The notes: generated by a model not told the origin, from the sequence alone. A DNA stretch of 64,000 nt from Curvibacter cyanobacteriorum (GCF_028649475.1 NZ_JAQSIP010000001.1:620001-684000); one strand, 5' to 3'. Positions 1 through 13,724 are shown, counted from the stretch's first letter. A program made the numbers and translations.

Positions 1-33
1 CATCCGGACCGCGGCCTCGCCCGATTGTGTCGC

Positions 34-837
34 TCAGGCCTTGTCGGTGGGCTCGGCGATGCCGCCGACCACCTGGCTAAAGCCACCGTCCACGTAGGTG
101 ATTTCGGCGCTCACGCCGGCGGCCAGGTCGCTCATCAGGAAAGCGGCCACGTTGCCCACGTCCTCGATCGTCACGTTGCGGCGGATCGGCGAGTTCTCGG
201 CCACCACCGACAGGATCTTGCCGAAGCCCTTGATGCCGCTGGCGGCCAGGGTCTTGATGGGGCCGGCCGAGATGCCGTTGGCGCGCAGGCCGCGGTTCTT
301 GGCCCCCAGCGATTCGGCCAGGTAGCGCACCGAAGCCTCCAGGCTGGCCTTGGCCAGGCCCATGGTGTTGTAGTTGGGCACGGTGCGGATGGCGCCCAGG
401 TAAGTCAGGGTCAGCAGGGCCGACTTGTCATTGAGGTAGGGCAGGGCGGCCTTGGCCATCGCCGGGAAGCTGTAGGCGCTGATGTCATGGGCCACCTTGA
501 AGCCGTCGCGGCTCAGGCCGTCCAGGAAGTCGCCAGCGATGGCTTCGCGCGGGGCGTAGCCGATGCTGTGCACAAAGCCGTCAAAGGTGGGCCAGTGGGC
601 CGACAGGTCGGCGAACAGCTTCTCGATCTGGGCGTCGTCACCGACATCGCAATCAAAGACCAGCGTGGAGCCGAAATCAGCGGCGAACTCGGTGATGCGG
701 TCCTTGAAGCGCTCGCCCACGTAGCTGAAGGCCAGCTCGGCGCCTTGTTCATGGCAGGCCTTGGCGATGCCGTAGGCGATGGAACGGTTGGACAGCACGC
801 CGGTGATCAGCAGCTTCTTGCCGGTGAGGAAACCCAT
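34..837 (-). CDS. fabI: Enoyl-[acyl-carrier-protein] reductase (NADH), FabI
   Basis: 267 aa. It catalyses the last, NAD(P)H-dependent reduction of each cycle of type II fatty acid elongation in the cytoplasm. The protein opens with the FabI-type SDR nucleotide-binding segment ([20 protein letters not shown]). The HSIGYAP segment follows, and the catalytic Tyr-x6-Lys is seen as Y-N-T-M-G-L-A-K near residues 156-163. Later segments include [18 protein letters not shown] and, near the C-terminus, ITYVDGGFS. The length is normal for FabI (about 260 aa). The ATG at 837 is preceded by GGAG at 7-nt spacing, which fixes the start. It is divergent from the yej operon, with 150 bp between the two starts. 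No internal defects are seen. Confidence 0.97.
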   Translation of the reverse strand: MGFLTGKKLLITGVLSNRSIAYGIAKACHEQGAELAFSYVGERFKDRITEFAADFGSTLVFDCDVGDDAQIEKLFADLSAHWPTFDGFVHSIGYAPREAIAGDFLDGLSRDGFKVAHDISAYSFPAMAKAALPYLNDKSALLTLTYLGAIRTVPNYNTMGLAKASLEASVRYLAESLGAKNRGLRANGISAGPIKTLAASGIKGFGKILSVVAENSPIRRNVTIEDVGNVAAFLMSDLAAGVSAEITYVDGGFSQVVGGIAEPTDKA

Positions 838-987
838 TCTTGTTCTCCAGGTCGAAGCCCGGCGAATGCGCGCCGGGCGAAAGTTGCGGGACAGCCACGC
901 CAGCAGGGGCCGACAAGGCCCGGCGCCAGGGCAGGTCGCTTGCGGCGGCTGCCCGGCATTGCGGCGGGAGTAGGGCAGAATTGTCTC

Positions 988-2877
988 ATGCGTTTTCTGT
1001 CTCTCCTGGCCCCCGGCCTGGGCCTGTCTTTCTCCCTCGCGTGCGGGGCGGCATGGGCTGCCCACGGCTATGCCTTGTGGGGCACGCCCAAGTACCCGGT
1101 CGACTTTGACCATTTCAACTACGTCAACCCGGCCGCGCCCAAGGGCGGCGAGTTGCGCTTGGTCAGCAACCTGCGCACCTCGACCTTTGACAAGTACAAC
1201 CCGTTCACCCTCAAAGGCTCGGCGCCGGCCTACCTCAGCGGCCTGATGTTCGATTCGCTGCTGGCGGGGGCGCTCGATGAAACCGGTGCCGCCTACGGTT
1301 TGCTGGCCAGCGATGTGCAGGTGGCCGCCGACGGCCTCAGCGCCACCTTTGTGCTGCGCCCTGAGGCGCGCTTCCACAATGGCGACCCGGTGCTGGCCGA
1401 GGACGTGAAGTTCAGCTACGACACGCTGATGGGCCGTTACACCTCGCCCAGCTACAAGACCGTGCTGGCCGACGTGGCCGGCCTCGATGTGCTGGGCCCG
1501 CGCACGGTGCGCTACCGCTTCAAGAAGCCCAACCGCGAGCTGCCCCTGACGGTGGGGGGGCTGCCGGTGTTCAGTCACCGCTGGGGTGAGGTGAACGGGC
1601 AGGCCAAGCCCTTTGATCAGGTGGTGACCGACATCCCCATCGGCTCGGGCCCCTACCGCATCGGCCCGGTGCGTTTTGGCAAGGACATCACCTACGTGCG
1701 TGACCCGCAGTACTGGGCGCGCGACCTCAACGTGCGGCGTGGCACCGCCAACTTTGACCGCATCACGGTCAAGATCTACAAGGACAACACCGCTAAGCTC
1801 GAGGCCCTGAAGGCCGGCGAGTTTGACCTGATGCGCTTCTTCTCGGCCGGCGACTGGGCGCGCCGTGTCACCGGCAAGCGCTTCGACTCGGGTGAACTGG
1901 TCAAGGGCGAGTTCCGGCACCGCCTGCCCGCCGGCTTCCAGAGCTATGTGCTCAACACCCGCCGCCCGTTGCTGCAGGACGTGCGGGTGCGCGAGGCCCT
2001 GGGCCTGGCGCTGGACTACGAGTGGATGAACCGCCAGATGTTCTACAACGCCTACCAGCGCGTCACCGGCCTGTTTGGCAACACCGACTGCGCGGCCAGC
2101 GGCGAGCCCTCGGCCGAAGAGCAGACCCTGCTGGCACCCTGGCGCGCCCAGGTGCCTGCGGCGGTGTTCGGCCCCATGGCCGTGCCCCCGCGCACCGACG
2201 GCGACCAGTCGCTGCGCGGCAACCTGCGCCGCGCCCAGGCCCTGCTGGCCCAGGCGGGCTGGACGGTGCAAAACGGGGTCTTGCGCAACGCCCAAGGCCA
2301 GGCCTTTGTGCTCGAGTACCTGGACAGCAACGAAAGCGGAGCGCGCGTCGTCACGCCCTGGGCGCGCAACCTGGAGAAACTGGGCATCCAACTCCAATAC
2401 CGCCCAGTCGACTTTGCGCTCTACCAGCAGCGGCTGCAGAAGTTTGACTTCGACGTCACCACCATGGCCTTCGGGGGCACCCACAACCCCGGCCAGGAAT
2501 ATGCCGACATGTTCGGCAGCCTGGCGGCCGACACCGAGGACTCTGGCAACTTTGTCGGCCTGAAGAACCCCGCGGTCGACGCCCTGATCAGCCACATGAC
2601 CGCCGCCAAGAGCCAGGCCGAACTGCTGCCGGCGTGCCGCGCGCTGGAGCGCGTGGTCATGCACAGCCATGTGTTGATTCCGCAATGGACCGCCCCCACG
2701 CACCGGCTGGCCTACAACGCCTGGCGCTTGCAAGGGCCGGCCACCATGCCCCCGTACGCTGCCGGTGAAACCTGGGCCATCGACACCTGGTGGGCCCGCC
2801 CCAACGGTGCCAACGGCCCGGCAGCGGCCCCTGGCACGACCCCAGCCACGGGGGCGGCGGCCCCATCGCGGCCCTGA
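988..2877 (+). CDS. yejA: Oligopeptide ABC transporter, periplasmic substrate-binding protein (YejA-type)
   Basis: 629 aa, family 5 extracellular solute-binding protein. A signal peptide is visible: MRFLSLL, a hydrophobic core, and an AWA|AHG-like cleavage site near residue 23. The mature start ([10 protein letters not shown], then [15 protein letters not shown]) is typical of the YejA branch. Further family-5 segments include [18 protein letters not shown] and [10 protein letters not shown]. The last 20 or so residues are an Ala/Pro/Thr-rich tail. The protein delivers peptides to the YejBE permease and is the first of four genes encoding the complete importer. In enterobacteria YejABEF imports peptide-like compounds including microcin C; the substrate in this organism is unknown. 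An ATG far upstream is in frame, but it lies antisense to fabI and would remove the signal peptide from the N-terminus. Confidence 0.93.
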   Translation: MRFLSLLAPGLGLSFSLACGAAWAAHGYALWGTPKYPVDFDHFNYVNPAAPKGGELRLVSNLRTSTFDKYNPFTLKGSAPAYLSGLMFDSLLAGALDETGAAYGLLASDVQVAADGLSATFVLRPEARFHNGDPVLAEDVKFSYDTLMGRYTSPSYKTVLADVAGLDVLGPRTVRYRFKKPNRELPLTVGGLPVFSHRWGEVNGQAKPFDQVVTDIPIGSGPYRIGPVRFGKDITYVRDPQYWARDLNVRRGTANFDRITVKIYKDNTAKLEALKAGEFDLMRFFSAGDWARRVTGKRFDSGELVKGEFRHRLPAGFQSYVLNTRRPLLQDVRVREALGLALDYEWMNRQMFYNAYQRVTGLFGNTDCAASGEPSAEEQTLLAPWRAQVPAAVFGPMAVPPRTDGDQSLRGNLRRAQALLAQAGWTVQNGVLRNAQGQAFVLEYLDSNESGARVVTPWARNLEKLGIQLQYRPVDFALYQQRLQKFDFDVTTMAFGGTHNPGQEYADMFGSLAADTEDSGNFVGLKNPAVDALISHMTAAKSQAELLPACRALERVVMHSHVLIPQWTAPTHRLAYNAWRLQGPATMPPYAAGETWAIDTWWARPNGANGPAAAPGTTPATGAAAPSRP

Positions 2878-2932
2878 ACCCCGGGCTGGCGCCCCGCCAC
2901 CTTGATCTGAACCCAACCAATTGCACAGACCC

Positions 2933-3967
2933 ATGCTGGCCTACCTTGTCAAACGCCTCCTGCTGATGGTGCCCACGCTGTTCGGGGTGCTGCTGCTGAC
3001 CTTTGCCGTGATCCAGTTCGTGCCCGGCGGCCCGGTGGAGCAGTACCTGGTCGAGGCCCGCACCGCGGCGGCCGGCAGTGGCAGCGCCGAGGGCGGCGGC
3101 TTCAGCTACCGGGGCGGGCAGGGCGTGGACCCCAAGCGCCTGGACCAGATCAAGGCCTTATACGGCTTTGACAAACCCGCGCCCGAGCGCTTTTGGCAGA
3201 TGCTGGGTCAGTTCGCACGCTTTGACCTGGGGCGCAGCTTTTTTCAGAACAAGGACGTCTGGCAACTGATCCTCGAGAAGCTGCCGGTGTCGGCCAGCCT
3301 GGGGCTGTGGACGTTCTTCATCAGCTACGGCGTCGCCGTGCCCCTGGGGGTGGCGAAGGCCGTGCGCGCAGGCTCGCGCTTTGACTTGATGACCACCTTG
3401 CTGGTGCTGTTTGGCTATGCGGTGCCGGGCTTTGTGCTGGGCGTGGCCTTGCTGGTGATTTTCGGCGGGCAGTTGCAGTGGTTCCCGCTGCGCGGCCTGA
3501 CCTCGGCCAACTGGGACGAGCTCAGCTGGGGCGCGCGGGTGGTCGACTACCTGTGGCACATCACGCTGCCAATCGTGGCCATGGTGTTGGGCAGCTTCGC
3601 GGTGACGGCCATGCTGACCAAGAACGCCTTCCTGGAAGAGATTCGCAAGCAGTACGTCATCACGGCGCGGGCCAAGGGCCTCAGCGAGCGCCAGGTGCTT
3701 TGGAAGCATGTGTTCCGCAATGCGCTGATCCCCATCATCACGGGCTTTCCGGCGGCCTTTGTGGGGGCGTTTTTCACCGGTTCGCTGCTGATCGAAACCC
3801 TGTTCTCGCTCGACGGCCTGGGCCTGCTGAGCTACGAGAGCGTGATCCGCCGCGACTACCCGGTGGTGCTCGGCACGCTGTACCTGTTCACGTTGATTGG
3901 TTTGCTGACCAAGCTGATTTCTGACCTGTCTTATATCTGGGTGGACCCCCGTGTCAAATTCGATTGA
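2933..3967 (+). CDS. yejB: Oligopeptide ABC transporter permease, YejB-type
   Basis: 344 aa inner-membrane permease of the DppB/OppB class. It opens [22 protein letters not shown] (first membrane helix), then [14 protein letters not shown]. It has further hydrophobic segments and the EAA-loop region ([26 protein letters not shown]) that contacts the ATPase. The end, [14 protein letters not shown], is typical of the family. An in-frame TTG at 2921 would add four residues, but ATG 2933 gives the conserved MLAYxxKR start. The next gene overlaps its 3' end by 17 nt, consistent with translational coupling in the yejABEF operon. Confidence 0.93.
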   Translation: MLAYLVKRLLLMVPTLFGVLLLTFAVIQFVPGGPVEQYLVEARTAAAGSGSAEGGGFSYRGGQGVDPKRLDQIKALYGFDKPAPERFWQMLGQFARFDLGRSFFQNKDVWQLILEKLPVSASLGLWTFFISYGVAVPLGVAKAVRAGSRFDLMTTLLVLFGYAVPGFVLGVALLVIFGGQLQWFPLRGLTSANWDELSWGARVVDYLWHITLPIVAMVLGSFAVTAMLTKNAFLEEIRKQYVITARAKGLSERQVLWKHVFRNALIPIITGFPAAFVGAFFTGSLLIETLFSLDGLGLLSYESVIRRDYPVVLGTLYLFTLIGLLTKLISDLSYIWVDPRVKFD

Positions 3968-5054
3968 AGGCCTGTCGCCCATCGCGCCACCGGCGCCCCC
4001 CTCCAAGCCCGCGCCGGTGCCCGCCAGCCTGAGCCCCAGCCGGCGCGCCTGGCTGCGCTTCAAGCGCAACCGGCTGGGCTATGTCAGCCTGTGGCTGTTT
4101 GTGGGCATGGTGGTGTTCAGCCTGGCCGCCGAGTTGGTGTCCAACGACCGGCCCTGGCTGGTGCGTTACCAGGGCCAGTTTTACACGCCGCTGTGGCAGG
4201 ACTACCCCGAGAAGGTGTTTGGCGGTGATTTCGACACCCCGACCGATTTTCTCGACCCCTTCATCCGCGCCCAGCTGGCCCAGCCGGGCAACTGGGCGGT
4301 GTTCGCGCCCAACCCGTATGGGCCCAAGACGCTCAACTACTTTGCCCGCGAGCCCAACCCCTCGGCGCCCTCGCGCGACAACTGGTTGGGCACCGACGAC
4401 CGGGGCCGCGACCTGCTGGCGCAGCTGATTTACGGCTTTCGGGTCAGCGTGCTGTTCGCCCTGGCCCTGACCGTGTCGGGCGTGGTCCTGGGGGTGCTCA
4501 CGGGCGCCATCCAGGGCTATTTTGGTGGTCGCACCGACCTGGCGTTTCAGCGTTTCATCGAGATTTGGGGCTCGATGCCCGAGCTGTACCTGCTGATCAT
4601 CTTCAGCGCGGTGTTTGCGCCCAGTGTGGCCCTGCTGCTCTTGCTGCTCAGTTTGTTTGGCTGGATGGGCCTGTCCGACTATGTGCGCGCCGAGTTCCTG
4701 CGCAACCGCCAGCTCGACTACGTCAAGGCGGCGCGCGCGCTGGGGGTGTCCAACCTGCAGATCATCTGGCGCCACATCCTGCCCAACAGCCTGACGCCGG
4801 TGGTCACCTTCTTGCCGTTCCGCATGAGCGCGGCCATCCTGGCGCTGACCTCACTCGATTTTCTGGGCTTGGGGGTGCCGCCGGGCACCCCCTCGCTCGG
4901 TGAGCTGCTGAGCCAGGGCAAGGCCAACATCGACGCCTGGTGGATCTCGTTGTCCACCTTTGGCGTCCTGGTCGTGACCTTGCTGCTGCTGACCTTCATG
5001 GGGGACGCGCTGCGCGACGCCCTGGACCCGCGCAAGGCGGAGGCCCAGTCATGA
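3951..5054 (+). CDS. yejE: Oligopeptide ABC transporter permease, YejE-type
   Basis: 367 aa second permease of the Yej importer (DppC class). A Pro-rich cytoplasmic N-terminus of about 25 residues is followed by RRAWLRFKRNRLGYVSLWLF and a long periplasmic loop (DYPEKVFGGDFDTPTDFLDP, typical of YejE). The DDRGRDLLAQLIYG motif precedes the permease core. The EAA loop is VKAARALGVSNLQIIWRHILPN. The start is GTG at 3951, inside the end of yejB; the reading frame gives no better start before the conserved region. The 3' end overlaps yejF by 4 nt (ATGA). Together with YejB it forms the membrane channel. Confidence 0.92.
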   Translation: MSNSIEGLSPIAPPAPPSKPAPVPASLSPSRRAWLRFKRNRLGYVSLWLFVGMVVFSLAAELVSNDRPWLVRYQGQFYTPLWQDYPEKVFGGDFDTPTDFLDPFIRAQLAQPGNWAVFAPNPYGPKTLNYFAREPNPSAPSRDNWLGTDDRGRDLLAQLIYGFRVSVLFALALTVSGVVLGVLTGAIQGYFGGRTDLAFQRFIEIWGSMPELYLLIIFSAVFAPSVALLLLLLSLFGWMGLSDYVRAEFLRNRQLDYVKAARALGVSNLQIIWRHILPNSLTPVVTFLPFRMSAAILALTSLDFLGLGVPPGTPSLGELLSQGKANIDAWWISLSTFGVLVVTLLLLTFMGDALRDALDPRKAEAQS

Positions 5055-6682
5055 GCCAGCCCCTGTTGCAGATCGAACAACTGCGCATCGCCTTTGGCGA
5101 CAAGGCGGTGGTGCACGGCATCGACCTCCAGATCCAGGCCGGTGAAAAAGTGGCACTGGTGGGCGAGTCGGGTTCGGGCAAGTCGGTGACGGCGCTGAGC
5201 CTGCTGCGTTTGGCCGCCCAGGCGCGCTGCACGGGCCACGTCTGGCTCAGCGCGCGCGACCCGGACGCGCCACGCCAGGACCTGCTGAGCCTGCCCGAGC
5301 CCGAGCTGCTGGGGGTGCGGGGCGACGACATCGCGATGATCTTCCAAGAGCCGATGACGGCCCTGAACCCGCTGTTCACCGTGGGCGAGCAGATCGTCGA
5401 AGTGTTGCAGCTCAAAAAGGGCCTGAACCGGCGTGAGGCCTGGCCGCTCGCGGTGCAGGCCTTGGCCGATACCGGCCTGCCCGAGCCCGAACGCCGGGCG
5501 CGCGCCTACCCGCACCAGTTGTCGGGCGGGCAGCGCCAACGCGCGATGATCGCGATGGCCCTGGCCACCGAGCCGCGGCTGCTGTTGGCCGACGAGCCCA
5601 CCACCGCGCTCGATGTCACCCTGCGGGCCCAGATCCTGGACCTGCTCAGCGCCTTGCAGGCCCGCACCGGCATGGCCGTGCTGCTGATCACGCACGATTT
5701 GCAGATGGTGCGCCGTTTCGCCGACCGCGTGGCGGTGATGGAGCATGGCCACCTGGTCGAGCAAGGCCCGGTGGCCGAGGTGTTCGCCCACCCGCAGCAC
5801 CCGTACACCCGGCAATTGCTCGACAGCGTGCCGGCCCGCGAGGTGATCGAGGTCGACCCCCAGGCCCCGACCCCCGCCACGGTCCTGCGCGCGCAGGACC
5901 TGCGCGTGGCCTATGCAGTGCCGCGCCCGGGTTGGCGTGGCTGGTTCGGCAGCGCCGAGTTTGTCGCGGTGCAGGGCGCCAGTTTTGAGCTGGCGGCGGG
6001 CCGCACGCTGGGTGTGGTCGGCGAGTCGGGTTCGGGCAAGTCCACGCTGGCCCAGGCCGTGCTGGGTTTGCTGCCCTTTTCGGGCCAGCTCGACCTCGGC
6101 GGGCAGACCTGGCAGGGGCTGGGCACGCGCAACACGCCCGCGCACCGGGCGCTGCGCCGGCAGGTGCAGGTGGTGTTCCAGGACCCGTTCTCGTCGCTGT
6201 CGCCGCGCCTCACGGTGGAAGAGATCGTGGGCGAAGGCCTGCAGGTGCACGAACCCGGCCTGCCCCTGCCCGAGCGCCGACGCCGGGTGATGGCGGCGTT
6301 GTCCGATGTGGGCCTGTCCGAGGCGCAGTTCCCCGGATTGCTGGCGCGCTACCCGCATGAGTTCTCGGGCGGGCAGCGGCAGCGTCTGGCGATTGCCCGG
6401 GCCCTCATCGTGCAGCCGCGCTGGCTGGTGCTTGACGAACCCACCAGTGCGCTCGACGTCAGCATCCAGAAGCAGGTGTTGCAGCTCTTGCAGGGCCTGC
6501 AGCGTGAACGGGGTCTGAGCTACTTGCTGATCACCCACGACATTGCCGTCATCCGCGCCATGGCGCACGAGGTGCTGGTCATGAAGGACGGCGCGGTGGT
6601 CGAAGCGGGCCCGGTGCAGCAGCTGCTGTCGGCACCGCGCAGCGACTACACCCGCACGCTGGTGCACGCCGCGTTGGACTGA
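5051..6682 (+). CDS. yejF: Oligopeptide ABC transporter, double ATPase subunit YejF
   Basis: 543 aa with two complete ABC ATPase domains in one chain, as usual for YejF. Domain 1 has Walker A GESGSGKS (about residues 38-45), signature LSGGQRQR and Walker [13 protein letters not shown]. Domain 2 has a second [16 protein letters not shown] and LVLDEPTSALD. Each domain carries the ITHD switch histidine. It powers import through YejBE at the cytoplasmic face. The start ATG overlaps the yejE stop. It is the last gene of the operon; a 79-bp convergent gap separates it from the NTPDase gene, and no clear terminator with a T-run is seen in that gap. Confidence 0.94.
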   Translation: MSQPLLQIEQLRIAFGDKAVVHGIDLQIQAGEKVALVGESGSGKSVTALSLLRLAAQARCTGHVWLSARDPDAPRQDLLSLPEPELLGVRGDDIAMIFQEPMTALNPLFTVGEQIVEVLQLKKGLNRREAWPLAVQALADTGLPEPERRARAYPHQLSGGQRQRAMIAMALATEPRLLLADEPTTALDVTLRAQILDLLSALQARTGMAVLLITHDLQMVRRFADRVAVMEHGHLVEQGPVAEVFAHPQHPYTRQLLDSVPAREVIEVDPQAPTPATVLRAQDLRVAYAVPRPGWRGWFGSAEFVAVQGASFELAAGRTLGVVGESGSGKSTLAQAVLGLLPFSGQLDLGGQTWQGLGTRNTPAHRALRRQVQVVFQDPFSSLSPRLTVEEIVGEGLQVHEPGLPLPERRRRVMAALSDVGLSEAQFPGLLARYPHEFSGGQRQRLAIARALIVQPRWLVLDEPTSALDVSIQKQVLQLLQGLQRERGLSYLLITHDIAVIRAMAHEVLVMKDGAVVEAGPVQQLLSAPRSDYTRTLVHAALD

Positions 6683-6761
6683 TGGCCCGGTCCGGTTCGA
6701 CCCGGGTGAGGGCCGCCTGTCCGGTGGGCTTGGGGCCTGGCCTCGGCTGGGCGCGGCGGTC

Positions 6762-8222
6762 CTAGCGGGTCGGCTGGGCCGCCTGCAGCACCACCCGACC
6801 GCGCGTCCAGCTGGGCTCCTGGCCCTGCACCCGCCCCAGGGCACGCAACTGGTCACTCCGCAGGCCCAGGCCCTGCGGGCTGTACAGGTAGGCCAGCATG
6901 AAGCTGCCATTGGCACACGCGTTCTGGGTGAACACATTGGCCTGCTGGCGGAACTGGTTCAGCACGCGCGCCCAGGCGTCGGCGCCGCCGCACTGTTGGT
7001 CCAGCCGCTCTTGCAGGGCCTGGGCCGGTGAGGGCGCGTTCAAGGCCCCCCAGTCGCGGAACGCGTAGTACACCGACGACAGGCCGACAAAGCGGGTCTG
7101 CGCAAAGCCCGCCTGCTGCGTCACCTGGGGCACCGGGTAGGCGTTGACCGGGCTGGCGCCGGCCTGCTGCACCACCGACTCGTAGACCTGGCGGCATTGC
7201 GTGCTGTAACGGCTGCCGCGGGCCAGCACGCTGAGGCCGCGCAGGTCGGTTTGGTAGCGCTGCGGCGTGGCCCCGCTGTGCTGGGGGTAACAGACATTGG
7301 CCTCGGTGCCCCCCGAGGCCGGGTGTTGCAGCATGGCCTGGCGTGCCTGGTTCTGCCCCAGTCCCAGGTAGGACAAGGCAAACACGGTGTAGCGCACGCC
7401 ATTGATCTCGTGCTCGCTGAGTTGGGGGGCTTGGCGGGGGGCCGCCGCAGCGGCTTCGGCGGGCAATGCAAAGGCCACCTGGGCCGAAGCACCGCCCACC
7501 TCGACCACGCCCTCGGTGGCTTCCTGGCGGTGAAAACGCCCTTGCAGGTAGTTCAGGTCGACCCAGGCGTACAGGCCTTCATCCCGACCGCTGAGGGTGC
7601 GCACCTCGCCGGTGCTGAATCCCTGGCGCGCCAGGGTGGCTCGCACGCTGGCATAGATGGCGTCGGCGGTGGCCGCGGGCAGCAGGCGCATGCCCGCGGT
7701 GGCCAGCACGTCGACCTGCACCTGGGCGGGGGCCAGGCCCTGAGCCTGCAGCTGATCCTGCAGGCGTTTCAGCAAGGGCTGCAGGCCAGCGGGGCCCGCT
7801 GCGTCGGGCTCGCTGCCGGGGCCGTTGCTGCCGTTGTACCAGGCCAGGGGGTGGGGCGCCTGGGCGTGGCTGAACAGCTCGCGCACCGTGACAAAGCGGC
7901 CATCGGGCTGGCTCTGGTAGAGGTGCAGGCGGGTGCCACTGCTGCCCGCGTCGACCACCGCGAGGTAACGCGAGGCCAGCACGGCACTGGCGGGGGCGGG
8001 CGGGCGGTGGGCCGGCGCCGGGGGGCTGGCGGTGGCCTGGTCAGGGGGCACCTGGTCTGCGCCGGCTGGCACAGGGTGCAAAGGGGGAAAGGTGGAATCG
8101 GGCGGCACGGCCGGGCCGGCGCAGCCCAGCAGCGCCAGGATCAGCAGGCTGGCGACAGGGGCCCGCAGACCGCGCGGCAGGGCCGCAGGGCGGGGGCGAC
8201 AGGTGGGCCGGGGAGACAACAT
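6762..8222 (-). CDS. GDA1/CD39-family nucleoside triphosphate diphosphohydrolase (apyrase), probable lipoprotein
   Basis: 486 aa. The four best-known apyrase conserved regions are readable in order: DAGSSGTRLHLY near residue 91 (ACR1), LATAGMRLL (ACR2), SGRDEGLYAWVDLNYLQG (ACR3, with the catalytic Glu) and VVEVGGASAQVAF near residue 240 (ACR4). Members of this family remove terminal phosphates from extracellular NTPs and NDPs. The N-terminus is basic, then hydrophobic, ending in a lipobox-like LALLGC, so the protein is probably lipid-anchored and faces the periplasm or outside. A Pro/Ala-rich linker of about 45 residues precedes the enzyme domain. The family is mainly eukaryotic, with scattered bacterial members. 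It follows yheS in the same direction, 76 bp away. The physiological role is unknown; nucleotide scavenging is an inference. Confidence 0.88.
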   Translation of the reverse strand: MLSPRPTCRPRPAALPRGLRAPVASLLILALLGCAGPAVPPDSTFPPLHPVPAGADQVPPDQATASPPAPAHRPPAPASAVLASRYLAVVDAGSSGTRLHLYQSQPDGRFVTVRELFSHAQAPHPLAWYNGSNGPGSEPDAAGPAGLQPLLKRLQDQLQAQGLAPAQVQVDVLATAGMRLLPAATADAIYASVRATLARQGFSTGEVRTLSGRDEGLYAWVDLNYLQGRFHRQEATEGVVEVGGASAQVAFALPAEAAAAAPRQAPQLSEHEINGVRYTVFALSYLGLGQNQARQAMLQHPASGGTEANVCYPQHSGATPQRYQTDLRGLSVLARGSRYSTQCRQVYESVVQQAGASPVNAYPVPQVTQQAGFAQTRFVGLSSVYYAFRDWGALNAPSPAQALQERLDQQCGGADAWARVLNQFRQQANVFTQNACANGSFMLAYLYSPQGLGLRSDQLRALGRVQGQEPSWTRGRVVLQAAQPTR

Positions 8223-8298
8223 GGTCGGTGATTGTCGCTGAGCCCGGGGCCACTGGGGCCCGGTGGCTCGGTGGCTCGGCAGTGGTGACTCGCCGCGC

Positions 8299-10353
8299 TC
8301 AGGCCGCCGCGGTGAGGGCCTCGATCTGCTCGGTCAGCTCCAGCCAGCGTTCTTCGAGCTGTTCAATGCCCTCGGTCGCGGCTTTGAGCTGGCGACCGCA
8401 TTCGGCGATTTCGGCCGGCGGCAGCGCGGTGCTCAAACGGGTTTCGAGCTCGGTCTTCTGCTGGCTCAACTGGGCCATGCGCTGGTCGATTTGTTCCAGC
8501 TCGCGCTTCAGCGGCCGGGTTTTCTCGGCCAGTTGCTGGCGCGCCTGGGCGTCCAGCTTGCGCTGGTCACGCTGGGCCACGGCGGGCTTGCTGGCCTCCG
8601 GTGCCGGCGCCGGGGCGGCCACGGGGGCTGCGGCCACAGGCACCGCCACGGCGGGGGCGGGCGTGGCGGCCGCTGCATCGGCTTCGAGGCTGCGTTGGGT
8701 GTCGCGGGCCACCTCGCGCAGGCGCTTGGATTCCTCCAGCAGGTAGCGCTGGTAGTCGTCGAGGTCACCGTCAAACGGTCCCACCACGCCGCGGCCCACC
8801 AGCCAGAACTCATCGCACACCGAGCGCAGCAAGGCCCGGTCGTGGCTGACCAGCATGACGGTGCCTTCAAACTCATTGAGCGCCATGGCCAGGGCCTCGC
8901 GCGTGGCCAGGTCCAAGTGGTTGGTCGGCTCGTCCAGCAACAGCAGGTTGGGGCGTTGCCAGACGATCATGGCCAGCACCAGGCGGGCTTTTTCGCCGCC
9001 ACTCATGGTGCCCACGGCCTGTTTGACCATGTCGCCACTGAAGTTGAACGAGCCCAGGTAGCTGCGCAGGTCCTGTTCGCGCGAGGGCTCGCGCGAGTTG
9101 GGGCCCATGTCACGGGCCAGGCGGATCATGTGCTCGAGCGGGTTCTCGCCGGTGCGCAGCACGTCCAGTTCCTGCTGGGCAAAGTAGCCAATCGTCAGGC
9201 CCTTGCCTTCGGTCACGCTGCCGGCCAGGGCCTTCATGTCGCGCGCAATCGTCTTCACCAGGGTCGACTTGCCCTGGCCGTTGGCGCCCAGGATGCCAAT
9301 GCGCTGGCCGGCCAGCACCGAGCGGCTGACGCCGCGCAGGATGACCTTTTGCCCCTCGTCGGTCTCGTAGCCGAAGGCCGCGTCGCTGATCGCCAGCATC
9401 GGGTTGGGCAGGTTGGTGGGCTCCTTGAATTCGAAGGTGAATTCGGCGTTGGCCAGGATCGGGGCCACCTTCTCCATGCGTTCCAGCGCCTTGACCCGGC
9501 TCTGGGCCTGCTTGGCCTTGCTGGCCTTGGCCTTGAAGCGGTCAATGAACTTCTGCAGGTGGGCGATCTTGTCCTGCTGCTTGGCGAAGGCGGCCTGCTG
9601 CAGCTCGAGCTGCTGGGCCTGCAGGGTTTCAAAGGCGCTGTAGTTGCCGCCGTAGCGCACCAGCTGGGCGTTGTCGATGTGCAGCGTGACGTTGGTCACC
9701 GCGTCGAGGAACTCGCGGTCGTGGCTGATCACGATCATGGTGCCCGCGTAGCGCTTGAGCCAGGCTTCAAGCCAGACCAGGGCGTCCAAGTCCAAGTGGT
9801 TGGTCGGTTCGTCGAGCAGCAGCAGGTCGGACGGGCACATCAGCGCCCGGGCCAGTTGCAAGCGCATGCGCCAGCCGCCCGAGAAGCTGTTCACCGGCAG
9901 TTCCAGCTCATGGGCCTGGAAGCCCAGCCCCAGGATCAGGGCCTGCGCGCGCGGCACGGCGTCGTGGTCACCGGCGTCGGCCAGGTCGGTGTAGGCCTGG
10001 GCGATGGCCATGCCGTGCTCGGGGTCGTCGTAGGACGCGTCAGACGCTTCCAGGGCCTTCAGGTGCTCGCGCAGTTCGGCCAGGCGGGTGTCGCCGGCCA
10101 GCACGAACTCGGTGGCCGACTCCTCGGTCTCGGGCATGTTCTGGGCCACTTGGGCCATGCGCCATTGGCGCGGAATGACGAAGTCGCCGCCGTCCTCGTG
10201 CAAGCTGCCATTGAGCAGCGCAAACAGGGTCGATTTGCCCGCGCCGTTGCGGCCCACCAGGCCCACTTTTTCGCCGGGGTTCAGGTTGACTGAGACCTGG
10301 TTCAGCAGCACACGGGAGCCGCGTCGCAAGACGATGTTTTTGAGGGTGATCAT
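8299..10353 (-). CDS. yheS: ABC-F family ATP-binding protein, YheS-like
   Basis: 684 aa soluble twin-ATPase protein without membrane segments, of the ABC-F group that acts on ribosomes. Domain 1 has GRNGAGKST, FSGGWRMRLQLARAL and LLLLDEPTNHLDLD. The charged interdomain linker (KQDKIAHLQKFIDRFKAKAS, then KAKQAQSRVKALERM) matches YheS. Domain 2 has GANGQGKST, MSGGEKARLVLAMIVW and a second LLLLDEPTNHLDLA. A long Ala/Pro linker around residues 560-605 leads to a C-terminal coiled coil (residues 610-680). The start ATG at 10353 gives the conserved MITLKNIVLRRGSRVLL. Longer upstream starts are not needed. Sequence and domain order agree along the whole length with E. coli YheS, whose role is still incompletely defined. 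Confidence 0.92.
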   Translation of the reverse strand: MITLKNIVLRRGSRVLLNQVSVNLNPGEKVGLVGRNGAGKSTLFALLNGSLHEDGGDFVIPRQWRMAQVAQNMPETEESATEFVLAGDTRLAELREHLKALEASDASYDDPEHGMAIAQAYTDLADAGDHDAVPRAQALILGLGFQAHELELPVNSFSGGWRMRLQLARALMCPSDLLLLDEPTNHLDLDALVWLEAWLKRYAGTMIVISHDREFLDAVTNVTLHIDNAQLVRYGGNYSAFETLQAQQLELQQAAFAKQQDKIAHLQKFIDRFKAKASKAKQAQSRVKALERMEKVAPILANAEFTFEFKEPTNLPNPMLAISDAAFGYETDEGQKVILRGVSRSVLAGQRIGILGANGQGKSTLVKTIARDMKALAGSVTEGKGLTIGYFAQQELDVLRTGENPLEHMIRLARDMGPNSREPSREQDLRSYLGSFNFSGDMVKQAVGTMSGGEKARLVLAMIVWQRPNLLLLDEPTNHLDLATREALAMALNEFEGTVMLVSHDRALLRSVCDEFWLVGRGVVGPFDGDLDDYQRYLLEESKRLREVARDTQRSLEADAAAATPAPAVAVPVAAAPVAAPAPAPEASKPAVAQRDQRKLDAQARQQLAEKTRPLKRELEQIDQRMAQLSQQKTELETRLSTALPPAEIAECGRQLKAATEGIEQLEERWLELTEQIEALTAAA

Positions 10354-10468
10354 GGCGTGGCCGGAACATTCCGGAGAAGAAGGGGCAAAGCCTTCTATTT
10401 TCGCACGCCTGGGCGCCGCGGGGGGATCCGCGGGCAAGACAGGGGGGCCACGCCGGTGGCAACGCCGC

Positions 10469-13724
<3,256 letters not shown>

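Noticed and set aside
838-2934. N-terminal extension of fabI into the yejA region
   Set aside because: The extra 700 residues are antisense to yejA and have no fold; fabI has its own ATG and ribosome-binding site at 837.
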